From the NCBI GenBank assembly GCA_036250195.1, contig JAVHZZ010000003.1:88800418-88864417 (forward strand): a DNA stretch of 64,000 nt. The letters are read 5' to 3'. The notes under the pieces are model-generated. The model saw only the letters and a program-made list of their open reading frames with translations. It made no database searches and was not told the origin of the DNA. The number at the start of each line of letters is the position of its first letter. Within the stretch, counting starts at the first letter, position 1. The translations under genes and the position numbers were made by a program. Shown here one piece after another: positions 1 through 10,499 of this stretch. The DNA is from Mixophyes australis. Taxonomy: Eukaryota > Chordata > Amphibia > Anura > Limnodynastidae.

Positions 1-1040
1 TATTAACCTATTTTTCGTGGGTTACCGCCATCCCCATATAACTCTATGGTGTCTGTGATATTATTAATTTACTAAATAGCTAAAATTGTTGCTTTTCATT
101 ATAAACCAATGCAATCTCAGGATGGCAATACCTTACCTGTGTCTATGGGGTCCATTAAAGCAGAATGGCTTTGCATAATCCCCCACCAGGTCAAATCCTA
201 TGTGCATGTGTGAATTTTAGAAGCACAGTTCAGATTTGACATTTGCTGGCAGCGTTAGGCTGCCAGTAGGGACTTCAAGCACTTTGTGCTGCAGGATGTT
301 CTTCGCCGGAGCTCCCTGAGTAGCATCAGCATAGTAAAAAGCAGCAGTGTTTCAATATGCATCATTGCGATTACAGTAATGCATATTTCTTAGCATCACA
401 CTAGTTTAATAAATAGACCCCTTATTCTTTCAAGACACAGCTATCGATGGTCACTTGACACTGCATTAGCAATCTTCAAACTTATTTTTGGTTGCCATGG
501 ATAACCAAAAAGTATCACTATGTAACATTATACAGGCTGTGACAGTTGTGATGTCAGCTATAGCATTGTATGCTGACATCCTAATAACCCCTTATGAACT
601 CCTGACCTTACTCCCACATATGTTCCCAGAAGTACATAACTATACCACTTAATACAGATAAAATTGAAGTCTTGGACCTGATTTTTGTCTCACCTACCAA
701 AGAGCTCCTGTCGAGCATATTCAATTAGCCGCATTGCTTTTCCGAACATTTGCCAGTACTACAGACCTCAACATCAATGATTTTGAATATGCCACCAAGT
801 GGCAGCTCTCTAAACTTAAATATTTAGATATACACCTCACAAAGACTGATGATCAAACTACATGGACGGGTTTGATTATCAGATCGACTTAATGTTCTTT
901 AAGAAAAAAAAGTACACTGCACCGAATAAACCAAATATCCCTTTGATTACCAATTATTATAATCTTTTCCAATAATGGATTCTAATTCTGATTATCATGA
1001 GCATCCCAGGGAGGGTGCTCACATACAATTATTTCAATTT
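1..1040. other. no gene recognised
   Basis: AT-rich sequence without convincing coding potential. Around 718-760 there is a short piece, CATATTCAATTAGCCGCATT, resembling the terminus of the hairpin element at 29817-30020, so part of this stretch is old repeat. Confidence 0.5.
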
Positions 1041-1411
1041 AATAGGAATAAGGAGAAGTCCAGAAATGGGTCAATCAAAAGGTTGAACTAGCATATAAAC
1101 TTTATTGATATACATTAAAAAATGTTTGTTCATTAATTAATTCAATACATAGGACCATAATTATATTAGCGAAATGATTAAAAAATGTGTGTAATAATGA
1201 ACAACCATGTATACGGATAACTGTTAAGACCTCAGTGAACCACTGCTGTGCCACACCGATGCTATATAACTTTATTTATTAATATTAATATGAACAAAAG
1301 TGCCCCTTGGTTCACTACGGTCTTAAATAAAGTTTACATGCAAATTTTAAGATAGTTCAACTTTTCGAGTGCCCCAATATACATATTTCTAGTCTTCTCC
1401 TTATTCCTATT
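1041..1411. mobile_element. foldback element with imperfect terminal inverted repeats
   Basis: The left end starts AATAGGAATAAGGAGAAG and the right end is its reverse complement; similarity continues inward about 75 bases (AGTTGAACTA, TAAACTTTATT). A second inner inverted pair (GTGAACCAC / GTTCACTAC) lies in the core. There is no coding sequence. No clear target duplication was found, and the superfamily is undetermined. Confidence 0.65.
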
Positions 1412-2384
1412 TGACATAACACTCTCTCAATTCATCTGCTGGACCCAGTGAGTGTAACTGTCATTACTGTCAATGGTCATTGGTGCTGCCATCTCTATGA
1501 AATGGCCTGTGTTAGTGTCATTCCTTGGTGTCAAAAACATTAAAATAAATTATGGAACTGTTTAAGCCTAATAATTTGGGAGTTTCCCCTTTAGGCTGAC
1601 GGTGTTAAACTATATTTTCATACATATTAGTTGATGACTGATGTTAATTTTAACATTATTTCCATATAACATTTAAAATAAGCTTACCTTATATTGTGAG
1701 ATGTTATACCAGTAGACACAGCCACAGCAATAAGCAATGTGTGCATGTGTAATACACAGCTCCTACTCAGCTGATAACTGACTGTTCTGCACCAAGCAGG
1801 GACTTATATACCACAGAAGAGTGACATCACAAAGGCTGATGATGATGTCAGTTAGTCACATGATCAGCCTGGTCAGCTGGTACATCTCACCTGCCTGCAT
1901 TTCACTTCTCTATAAACCTGCACTTAAGGTGTTCCTGATTTTCACTGTCAATTTTTACCTAAATGAGTGAAAAGCGCCATTTCTTCTTTCAACACACACA
2001 CACACACACCAGTAAATTTACTGACTTTGGTACAATGAACATTTCATCCATCACTAGGAATACAACTATTAGAATTGTATTATTACATATTTAATTTATG
2101 CTTTTTAAGAAAAACTAATGTTTTTATGATGCTGGCTTCTGATTTTCACATATTGTGCCTATATAAGGGCACTCTACGTGCAGTGCTGCCAATAATTACA
2201 TAAAGAAGTATTATTTTATACACACACACACGCGGTATGTGTGTACTTTTATGATACATTTAAACATTTGATAGAATCCCTTTTTTTTTGTCAGCAACTT
2301 GTATATTATACCCTATATTTCTAATTTATTTTTGGATAAGATTTATAGATTTAGCACTGATGATTTTTTTTAGCTTTTGCCATC

Positions 2385-2630
2385 ACTGTGTCTATACCTC
2401 ATCCTGGGTGACTTCACCATCATGATCTCATTGACATAGCAGCCTCCTAACTTCTCTCCCTCTCATCATCTTTTGGCCTCTTACAACAAACCTCCGTTCC
2501 CTCCAACACCAGTGGCCACTCCCTTGATTTTGTCTTTTCCAACCAGTGTGGTATCTTTAACTTTACCAACTCCTCCTTCCCTCTCTCTGCCCATCATCTC
2601 CTATAATTTCCCTAACCCATCACCTTCTCC
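2385..2630 (+). pseudogene. L2-like LINE endonuclease fragment
   Basis: Translation across frames gives LILGDFT, an altered GDFN motif, then SGHSLDFVFSNQCGIFNF and FPLSAHHL. These correspond to the 3' part of the apurinic-type endonuclease domain of L2/CR1-group LINEs (SGH.LDLVF..., PLSDHH). Frame changes and the substituted histidine-aspartate region show that it is dead. Confidence 0.6.
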
Positions 2631-2837
2631 CTCTCCCAACGCTACATGAGACTACTTTAAGAGGTAGTCTGTGGTTGGAAGATGCACCTCTGCTTTTTCA
2701 ATTTATTAGCATGAGATTTGAGCAGGCAAAACTATGTCTCACAGACTACTTACTGGTTGGGGGCACTGACAGGGGAGGAGAGGGCTAGTGTACGAACACA
2801 GACAGGGCGGGGGAGATTATATTTTAGAACATTCTCA

Positions 2838-2910
2838 GGGGCAAATGCAGATTTCTAGAGAGGGGCTTCCAAATGCCTGGTTTCATAAAAAAAACCTAAA
2901 CACTTGCTGC
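2838..2910 (+). mobile_element. left end of a hAT-like element (CAGGGGCAAATGCAG terminus)
   Basis: CAGGGGCAAATGCAGATTTC followed by GGGGCTTCCAAATG matches the inverted right end of the element at 42691-43723 and the fragment at 5578. No right terminus was found nearby, so it is truncated or diverged. Confidence 0.4.
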
Positions 2911-4900
2911 AATAATAATAATAATAGAAAAGTACAATGTATATAAATGCAAAATGTATGTTAAATAAGCAAAATGAGGCGTTATGTGTGGTTTTTAAAC
3001 TGTACATTAAACCCACATTAATATTAATCTATTTTACATAAATTAGTCTTGACCATCTTACCAAAACAATATAATGTAATACCATGTAAAGTAATACAAC
3101 AAAATGAATACTAATCTCCCACTTACATCCAATTACATAAAAAAAAAAGTTAAAAAAATAGTGTAAAAGTTACTCACCAAGTGCTTAACACCACTCTCAG
3201 CAGCCAATAAATTGCAGAACATCACAAGTAACTTAATTGTACTGGATTTCTTTTTTCTATAAAGTCACAGAAACACTAGAGTCAAAAGTGAGAACAATCA
3301 TGGCAGCCATTTTGTTAAAGCCAAAGTTCATTAAACTCCCCACAAAAAATGGGTCTTAGACTACAGACTTTTTTATGCAAACAGGAGGAGAAGGTTCCTA
3401 GAAGTAATTTCAAGTGTGATGAGGGTTTCTGGGCAACTGGAAATCGCTCTTAAAAGCGCCTCTGATTCTTTACTAAAAGCAAAAGTTTTTAATAAATAAA
3501 TGTATCAAATATGTCCACACTTGACAGGTCCAACTTAGTAATTGCTGTTGCTTGGTGATCATGCAAATCTGAAAACAATATAAATCAATGGTTAAAATAT
3601 ATGAACTTGCTCAAATTAAAAACACATATCAATATGGATCTAGATAGCCATATATAAAACTATTTCGGCAGTGCAAATATTTACCTTTGGGCTGCTAATA
3701 TAACTAGTTATAGTCATTTTGAAAATAGGAAATTACAAAGACAATCATATGTAGAAACACTTAAAGAGACCACCTCTATTTCAGAAGACTCTAAATCTAA
3801 AGATGTAATTGGTGACCAAGAGTATGTAGTTTTTATATTGTGTATGATACATAGATTCAGTATTAATTATCACTGTGGGAATTTGTTTTATTATTGTGCT
3901 CATTTAGGAGAGGAGGGTGGCAACCTCCTTCTTTGCAGCAGCTTCATTAGAGTTATTGTCTGATATATATTGTTTATCGTATAACATCTTTAATTGATTT
4001 AGCACCGTTTTTGAAGGTATATCTATTTTTTATTATGCTTGGTGATCATATAGCATTTTGTCCTGATACAGTACTGAAAGTTCAGCTGCTAGGTAAGTTA
4101 ATGAGGACCAAAATACAGGGAAAGAGTAGGGTATTTGAAAGCAAGTCCATTTGTGTGCTGTATCTTGCATGAGTTTGCTCTGCACATGCGTCATAATGAG
4201 ACTTATGGGAATGAACACAATTGCGTGCAATTCATGTCCAAATCCAAATGACACTTAAGACTACCTACAACTTGAAGGGCTGAACAGTGATAGGATAAGG
4301 TGGATGAACATAGGCAATGTACAGTAACGGAGTGACAAGTCCTGTATATCTTGTAAGTACGCTCTTTTAAGCTACATCATTAGCACCAGCTACAGGGCAG
4401 GTGTAAGTACATACTGATAGTGATGACTGTCACTGTCGTGGCCTAGTCTTTGTATTAAAAATGATAAGTATGCATGCAAATAGCAAAAAACGCATTGTGT
4501 ATGTACAGTGTGCATTGTGTATGTACAATGTGAATTGTTCATGTACAGTGCCCATTAAGAACATCCTAATTTATGCATGCAATATATATATATATATATT
4601 TTAAAGCACACATTTGTATTAATGACTATAGTATTATGTGCTGTTCATTTATTTGCTAAAATATTTGTAGTAAAATGCGTTCTGTTGTGACTTTATATTG
4701 CATATATACATGTGCGTATCCTGCACTCTCTTCTGTCTGTTAATATATGACAAGTAACATTTAGACACAGCATATTTACACCCAGATTTGAATCAAATCG
4801 CATCTGGAGAGCCAAAAAAATTCTGCCACTCCCATTACAACATATACAAACTTATACAAATGTAATATATGGGCACTAAAAATGTTAGTGTCTTCTCCGC
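2911..4900. other. no gene recognised
   Basis: AT-rich, apparently non-coding. It contains a (TA)n tract at about 4585-4600 and a short imperfect tandem of GTGTATGTACAGTGTGCATT at 4498-4555. Confidence 0.5.
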
Positions 4901-5155
4901 CAGGGGTGGGTGGCAAATTTCAGCCCGGGGGGCGCACAGGCGGCCGCATCACATGACACTCGATGCTGCCGCGTTATTGTGACACAGACGCATCGCGTGT
5001 CATGTGATGCGGCCGCCTGTGCGCTGACGCGGCCGCATCTCGTGTCATGCCGGTAATATTCAGGTAATATTTCATCCACTGGGCGGGGGGGTGCGACCGA
5101 CCCAAACAGGGGTTAGACTGAGCGGCCCGATGCTCCCCTGCCCAGCTCGCCCCTG
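4901..5155. mobile_element. hAT-type MITE with perfect 8-bp target duplication
   Basis: The element opens CAGGGGTGGG and closes CTCGCCCCTG. It is flanked by TTCTCCGC on both sides (4893-4900 and 5156-5163), the 8-bp duplication of hAT insertion. Inside is a perfect hairpin with 28-nt arms (about 4935-5022) built on GCGGCCGC (NotI) sites. Very GC- and CpG-rich compared with its surroundings. No coding sequence. Confidence 0.82.
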
Positions 5156-5577
5156 TTCTCCGCCCTTCCTTATTTGAAGTAAGTTTGCACAGCTTAGTTA
5201 ATAATTTGTAGCCTGGAGACAAAGACATGCTTCATAATTTTGTAATATTAATCGGCGATGAGCAGAACTGTTTTTCGCGGGCTGAAAATCAGTGAGAAAC
5301 CTCATAATGCGGAACAGCACTACACCGTGTGGGATGCTGTTGTGCTCTGTTAGGAAGGTGGTGGAGGAGGGAGTGCAAGGTTTTTCAGCACCCTAGGCAA
5401 AGCTTTAGTCTACCGCCTCTCTTCCCCCTCCCTCAGTATCCACTTCTCAGCCCCTCACATGCTTGCTTTTTGTAAAATAAAAATAATAACTCTTACCTCC
5501 TCCTGGCAGGCTCACAAGGCTGCAGTCCAAATGCACTGATGCATGATACAGAATGCGGTCCAGGCTCCACTGCTGCC

Positions 5578-5650
5578 CAGGGGCAAATGCAGGGTTTCTA
5601 CAGGGGGTTTCCAAATGTTCGATTTTTGTACAAAATAACTTGGCGGAAAA
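5578..5650 (+). mobile_element. left end of a hAT-like element (CAGGGGCAAATGCAG terminus)
   Basis: CAGGGGCAAATGCAGGGTTT then GGGGGTTTCCAAATG is the same terminus as at 2838. The partner end is not seen. Confidence 0.4.
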
Positions 5651-5679
5651 GCTGGTATCAGACACTCTATTTACTTACC

Positions 5680-5777
5680 CTATACATACTGATCACTATA
5701 CACAGGTCGCACTGATATTACACACCTGATACACATTGGTCACTATACACAGGTCACACTGATATCACACACCTGAT
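5680..5777. repeat. minisatellite, left part (unit about 58 bp)
   Basis: Copies of CACTATACACAGGTCACACTGATAT...ACACCTGAT. The array stops at the border of the composite element and resumes at 8288, so it is one array split by an insertion. Confidence 0.8.
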
Positions 5778-6027
5778 GAGTGTCGGACTGGGGCATGAAG
5801 GGCCCACCGGGGGCCTGCAACGCTAGGGGCCCACCAGAGGGGGTGTGGCCAGCCATCATAGAGGCGTGACCAAACACTAGAGGAGGGAGTGGTCAGCCCA
5901 TGAAGGACAGCTAGCACCATAGTGTAGTATGTAAAGAAAGCAGTGTGTGTATAATGAGTACACAGTGTTGACCTGTCCCTTAGATTGGGCAGAACAGTCA
6001 CCAAAAATCAGGATTGTCCCACTAGAC

Positions 6028-6174
6028 CAGGCTTGGCTAACCTGTGGCACTCTCGGTGTTGTGAAACTACAAGCCCCAGCATGCTTTGCCAATATATAGC
6101 AGCTTATTGCTGTAAGGGTATGCTGGGACTTGTAGTTTCACAACACCTGGAGTACCACAGGTTAGCCAAGCCTG
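6028..6174. mobile_element. 147-bp hairpin MITE nested in the composite element
   Basis: The termini CAGGCTTGGCTAACCTGTGG and its complement fold into a long hairpin with the core GGTGTTGTGAAACTACAAG. Flanks are CACTAGAC (6020-6027) and CATTAGAC (6175-6182), an 8-bp duplication with one change. The same insertion, at the same site, is present in the element at 30774-32192. Confidence 0.82.
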
Positions 6175-6459
6175 CATTAGACTCAGAACATTTGACTGAC
6201 TGTCCTACTTGTTCTTGTCACTTGTACCACCTGTAGCTGCTCGTTTCTTTAGTTGTGGCATATCTGGATCCTGGAATGTTGAGGGCCCTATTTGAAAAAA
6301 ATAATGGGTACATTTAGAAACGCCAACCATCCCTGCCATTAAATCAACAGCACCCACATTTAATAATTAGGTCTCTCTCCAGCCTCAACATTAAAGTAAT
6401 AGTGCTCACATTTGATAAATAGATCTATTTCCCTCCAACCAACCCCAACATTAATGCTC

Positions 6460-6815
6460 TCTGTGCAGCCCCCCCCACTATAGTTTAGCATAGGCAGCCC
6501 CCCTCACTATAGTTTAGCATAGTTAGCCCCCCTATAGTTTAGTATAGATAGGCAGCCCCCCTATGCCACATAGTAGTGCCCCCTTACAACATTATGCCAC
6601 ACAGTAGTGCCCCCAAGCAACAATATGCCACACAGTAGTGCCGCCAAACAATGTTGTGCCCCAATGTTATGCCACACAGTAATAACCAAAATTCACATAT
6701 GCCATGCTATGGTGTCCCCAATTGATATTATGCCCACAGTAGTGCCCCCCAAATCACATATTCCATATGCAATAGTGCCCCAATTCACGTATGCCATGCA
6801 ATAGTGCTCTCAAAT

Positions 6816-6830
<15 letters not shown>
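6460..6830. repeat. two degenerate minisatellites
   Basis: First, about four units of CACTATAGTTTAGCATAG with C-runs (6460-6550); then about seven units of TATGCCACACAGTAGTGCCCCC (6560-6810), ending in a CA/TA microsatellite at about 6818-6870. Short open frames here are repeat artefacts. Confidence 0.7.
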
Positions 6831-6847
<17 letters not shown>

Positions 6848-7818
6848 CATACACACACCATATATGTATATATACATCTGTGATACCTTAGTGGCTAAAG
6901 AAACAGGCTGCCAATGACAAGATTGATACCATTTTGGCTATTCGCAGTTTCTGTTTTGTCGTTATTCAAGCATTATACCTCTATTTGCTATCAGCGCGTA
7001 TGTGTGAACCGTGCGGCAAGAAGTATCAGCCGGCCGGCCGCAACTCTCTTTCTCTTCTGGATATACCTAACAACTAGCAGCCGGAGCATCAGTGTATACC
7101 GAAGAGGACGTCGGGAGCCGTGCAGCAAGGCCTTGGAGACAGGGACTCAGGGTGTCTTGTAGAGGAACTACATGGAGACAGCTGTGCAGGACTTACATCG
7201 GGATACCTGAGCATCTTCGCCAGTGAGGTTGTGACTGTGAAGTCATTGGTGTTGCACTGTTTTAATATTCTTCAGAAGTGGGATACTTCATGATATCTGG
7301 TACGCAGATTTAAATGTTTTTGCACTTATATGGGTGTCACTTATATTGGTAATTTTGGGATACTATTCCCACACACCCCATAGGATAGTGGGGTTATTGG
7401 TGATATTGCCCTCACCAAGAATACTACAGAGCTATACTATGTTTGCTTTTTCTGCATTTTGGTACTGATCGGTGGAGATCTGGAGGACTACAAGTACAGC
7501 AAAGACTACTCCACTATCTCCTAAAAGAGTCATTGCTGTTTACCTCACGGTACGCATGTTATTACTCTATTCCACGTTGTATATTTGATATATCACTGAG
7601 AGGCGCCCTGCTTGTTCTTCTGTTGCAGTAATCCAATCCGTCCGGACTAACCATCTGGCTTCAGGCTATCGAGGCTGCCACTCTTATAAGAGTCAAGTGA
7701 TTTTTATGTACTGTGGATACGGGACTCAATTGTTATATATTGTATATTTATACATATTCCATCTTACTATTTTGAAGTAGTTACGCTGTGGTGATCAGCG
7801 CCAGATATATCTTTTATT

Positions 7819-7821
<3 letters not shown>

Positions 7822-7899
<78 letters not shown>

Positions 7900-7900
7900 G
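7822..7900. repeat. (TA)n(CA)n microsatellite
   Basis: About 50 bases of alternating TA followed by about 22 bases of CA. Confidence 0.95.
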
Positions 7901-8287
7901 TGCATATATATATATGGTGTGTGTATGTATATATACACATAGTGGTAGCACAAACAATATAAACAAGTGGTTTAAAGTCTACTTACCCATATGTTGAATG
8001 CTGCAGCCTCTCTCCTTCTTCTCCCTTCAGCGGCGGCAGGAACATCATCACAGGAGGAGGGGGCGGGTCACATGATCGCAGCTGCGATCGTATTTGAAAG
8101 ATGACTGGCTGTCACTGACAGCCAGTCATCTGCTGCAGCGGGGTCTGCGGAGAGGACTGCGGGCACCCTGGAAGACGTCAACGGGCCTCCGGGTAAGCTC
8201 CGCCCACTACTAAAAGGGGGTGTGGTCGTAAGGTAGCGGGGCCTATCGGTGGTTTTACCGGTAGTCCCCTGGGCCAGTCCGACCCTG

Positions 8288-8515
8288 CACCTGATATTCA
8301 CTAATTACTATACACAGGTCACACTGATATCATACACCTGATAGGCACTAATTACTATACACAGGTCACACAGACATCACACACCCGGTACACACTGATC
8401 ACTATACACAGGTCACACTGATATCATACACCTGATAGTCACTAATTACTTTACACAGGTCACACAGACATCACACACCCGGTACACACTGATCACTATA
8501 CAAAGGTCACATCAT
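8288..8515. repeat. minisatellite, right part (unit about 58 bp)
   Basis: About four units of ACTATACACAGGTCACACTGATATCATACACCTGAT-type sequence. Alternating sub-types (CACCTGATAG.. and CACCCGGTAC..) suggest a higher-order unit of two. It continues the array interrupted at 5777. Confidence 0.8.
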
Positions 8516-8870
8516 TATCAAACACCTGCTCACCAGCTTTTCTCACACATGCCCATCTGCTAACCAGTTTTTCTCTCACATGCTCCTGCCCACCAGCTTT
8601 CTTATACATGCCCACTGCCAACCAGTTTTTTTCACATGCCACCACCTGCCCACCAGCTTTTCTCACATATGCAGCCCCCTGCCCACAAGCTTTTTCACAT
8701 GTGACCTTGTCTACCAGCATTTCTCGTACATGCCCCCTGCCCACCAGCTTTTCTCATATATGTCACCGCTACCTAGTGGCTTTAACACACATGCCCTCAG
8801 TCCAGAAGCTTTTTCACACATGACCCCCTGCCCACATTTTTTTTCACACATGCCACTACCTGCCTACCAG
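8516..8870. repeat. minisatellite with CTGCCCACCAGCTTTTCTCA units
   Basis: Roughly ten degenerate units of about 33-38 bp built on CATGCCCCCTGCCCACCAGC and TTTTCTCACA. A 132-codon open frame over this array simply reads the repeat. Confidence 0.85.
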
Positions 8871-8979
8871 ATTTACACTTTCTTGCCCCTCTTTACACCA
8901 GTGTGTCCCATTTTAACCTTCTATTTACCTGACTCCAACAGTGCACTCAGGTACACAGAAACATCTAGCAATAGCTGAT

Positions 8980-9565
8980 TATTCTTTTTGGTAATTTTAG
9001 CGCCTGTAAGGTATATCCTTTTTATTTTGTTGTGGTGCCATGATTGTACCTATTAATGTAGTGGGGTGATGGGATTGTTACTTTAATGCTGAGTTGATTT
9101 GTGGGCTATTAGTTGAGTGTGGGGACAAATTTGGAGTGAAGAAGGGGGGGGGGGTAGATTTATTTATTAAATGTAAATACCATTAATTTAATACCAGAGC
9201 TGGCTGCATGGAGAGCTGCCTAATTATTAAGCATAGGTGATGTTGGTTTAACGTTGGCGCTGATTGGTGTTAGGGAGGCCTAGAGTGTTTACTCATTGCT
9301 AGGCTTTCAATATTTCATGTACTTATCCTTTTTCCAAACAGGAGTCCAACATTCCACAATCCAGACAAGCAGCAACTGAACTGGGTCCAACACTCTCCTA
9401 CATGTTCTTGCTTTTTTCACAACCAGAAAAAGGTAGTGTAAAGTGTAAGAACATGTAGGAGAGTGTTGGACCCAACTGGTGTGGGGCAGTCCCGATTTTG
9501 GGTGACTGTCCCACTCAGTCAGGACTTTGTCCCGAATGCAAGGACAGTTGGTAGGTATGTCTCGC
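8980..9565. mobile_element. degraded partial copy of the composite hAT-like family
   Basis: Blocks match 31360-32000 (TTTATTTATTAAATGTAAAT; CCAAACAGGAGTCCAACATTCC; ACAATCCAGACAAGC.GCAACT; TCCCGATTTTGGGTGACTGT). The nested MITE of the other two copies is not present here; a different perfect hairpin (9382-9474) sits at that place. Confidence 0.55.
9382..9474. repeat. perfect 28-nt-arm hairpin
   Basis: The left arm begins TGGGTCCAACACTCTCC and the right arm ends GGAGAGTGTTGGACCCA, with a 37-bp loop. The perfect match suggests recent origin or strong conversion. Confidence 0.8.
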
Positions 9566-9609
9566 TTCACATTGTCACACTGATTCACAGCTCATGAAGG
9601 GGAAGCTAT

Positions 9610-10499
9610 GTGCACCTAACAATAGTGCACACAGCATTGCCTATGTATGTGAAGGGTATTGAAGGGCTGGAGCGTGGCCTAGCACTATCTAAAATGATAG
9701 CGATGCCCTTTGCATGCTTGCCATGCAGTGGTGGGTTATGGAAACCCCCTTCTAGAAATCCTGCTTTTACCTATGTAGCCCTACAAGCTATGATTAAGGG
9801 CCTGAAAAAATTAATTGCTACGGCAGTTCACAAGGCTGTAGCAGAAATAAAAGAGGATCTAACCTCAGTGACTGGCCACATAGCTGCACTGGAGCAATAA
9901 ACAGATAAGATGTAAAGATTTCAAACTGAAGCAGACCCAGGCACTGAACTACTTGTACAGGGAGCTGGAGGTTCAAAGCAAATGTGAAGTTCTAGAAGTT
10001 TGATAATGCCACAATAACATCGGAATTCGCAACTTATCTATGGGACGTTTCAGCACCTAAAACCAAACCTAATCGCTTCAAATGGACAGAGCCTATAGAG
10101 CCCTCAGGCCCAGGACTCAAGACTTAAACCTTTTCCCCCTGCATTGAAAACCAAACAGAGAAAAATATACCTCACATATTTTATACAAAAAGCAAACGTT
10201 CCAAATTAACAAGTACATCCTCTGGCATGACAGTTAAAAGGAGAGACCTCAGAGAAATAACACAAACCTTGTGGGACCAGGACCTTAAAGACAAGTGGGG
10301 ATTTCTTTTTTGTTTAATAGTAGAGGTGACCAGTAACTCAGTTGCCATCCATGACCCCAGAGAAGACCGATTCCTTTCTGACAAACTGTCCTTATGGCCA
10401 AGCAGAGGAGCACAATTCTCCAGACAATGGCCAGCAGTAAAACTGGCCAACTCACCTTTACAACCATCATCACCTAGGAAGATAGGAAGAGAACTGTGA
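9610..10499 (+). pseudogene. L1/Tx1-type LINE ORF1 fragment (tentative)
   Basis: A first open segment ends in a heptad-rich stretch, VAEIKEDLTSVTGHIAALEQ, typical of ORF1p coiled coils. After stops and a frame change, 10227-10499 reads MTVKRRDLREITQTLWDQDL..KWGFLFCLIVEVTSNSVAIHDPRED. This resembles the C-terminal domain of L1/Tx1 ORF1 proteins, in which KWGFPF...V..DG....I..P is conserved. Several stops separate the pieces. An ORF2 was not found next to it. Confidence 0.45.

Larger units (their letters stand above)
5778..8287. mobile_element. 2.5-kb composite hAT-like element
   Basis: The left end is GAGTGTCGGACTGGGGC and the right end GGCCAGTCCGACCCTG, imperfect inverted termini of the CAGGGTCGGACTGG type. 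Both sides carry CACCTGAT (5770-5777 and 8288-8295). The left 500 bp is homologous, in inverse orientation, to the right part of the element at 30774-32192. It contains a nested MITE (6028-6174), CAGCCCCCC/TAGTGCCCCC-type minisatellites (about 6460-6830), a (TA)n(CA)n tract (about 7822-7900), and a palindrome at about 8098-8131. No transposase ORF was recognised. Confidence 0.8.

Noticed and set aside
8580..8978. 132-codon open frame rich in CHFFHMP-type repeats
   Set aside because: It is the translation of a degenerate tandem repeat, open in more than one frame.
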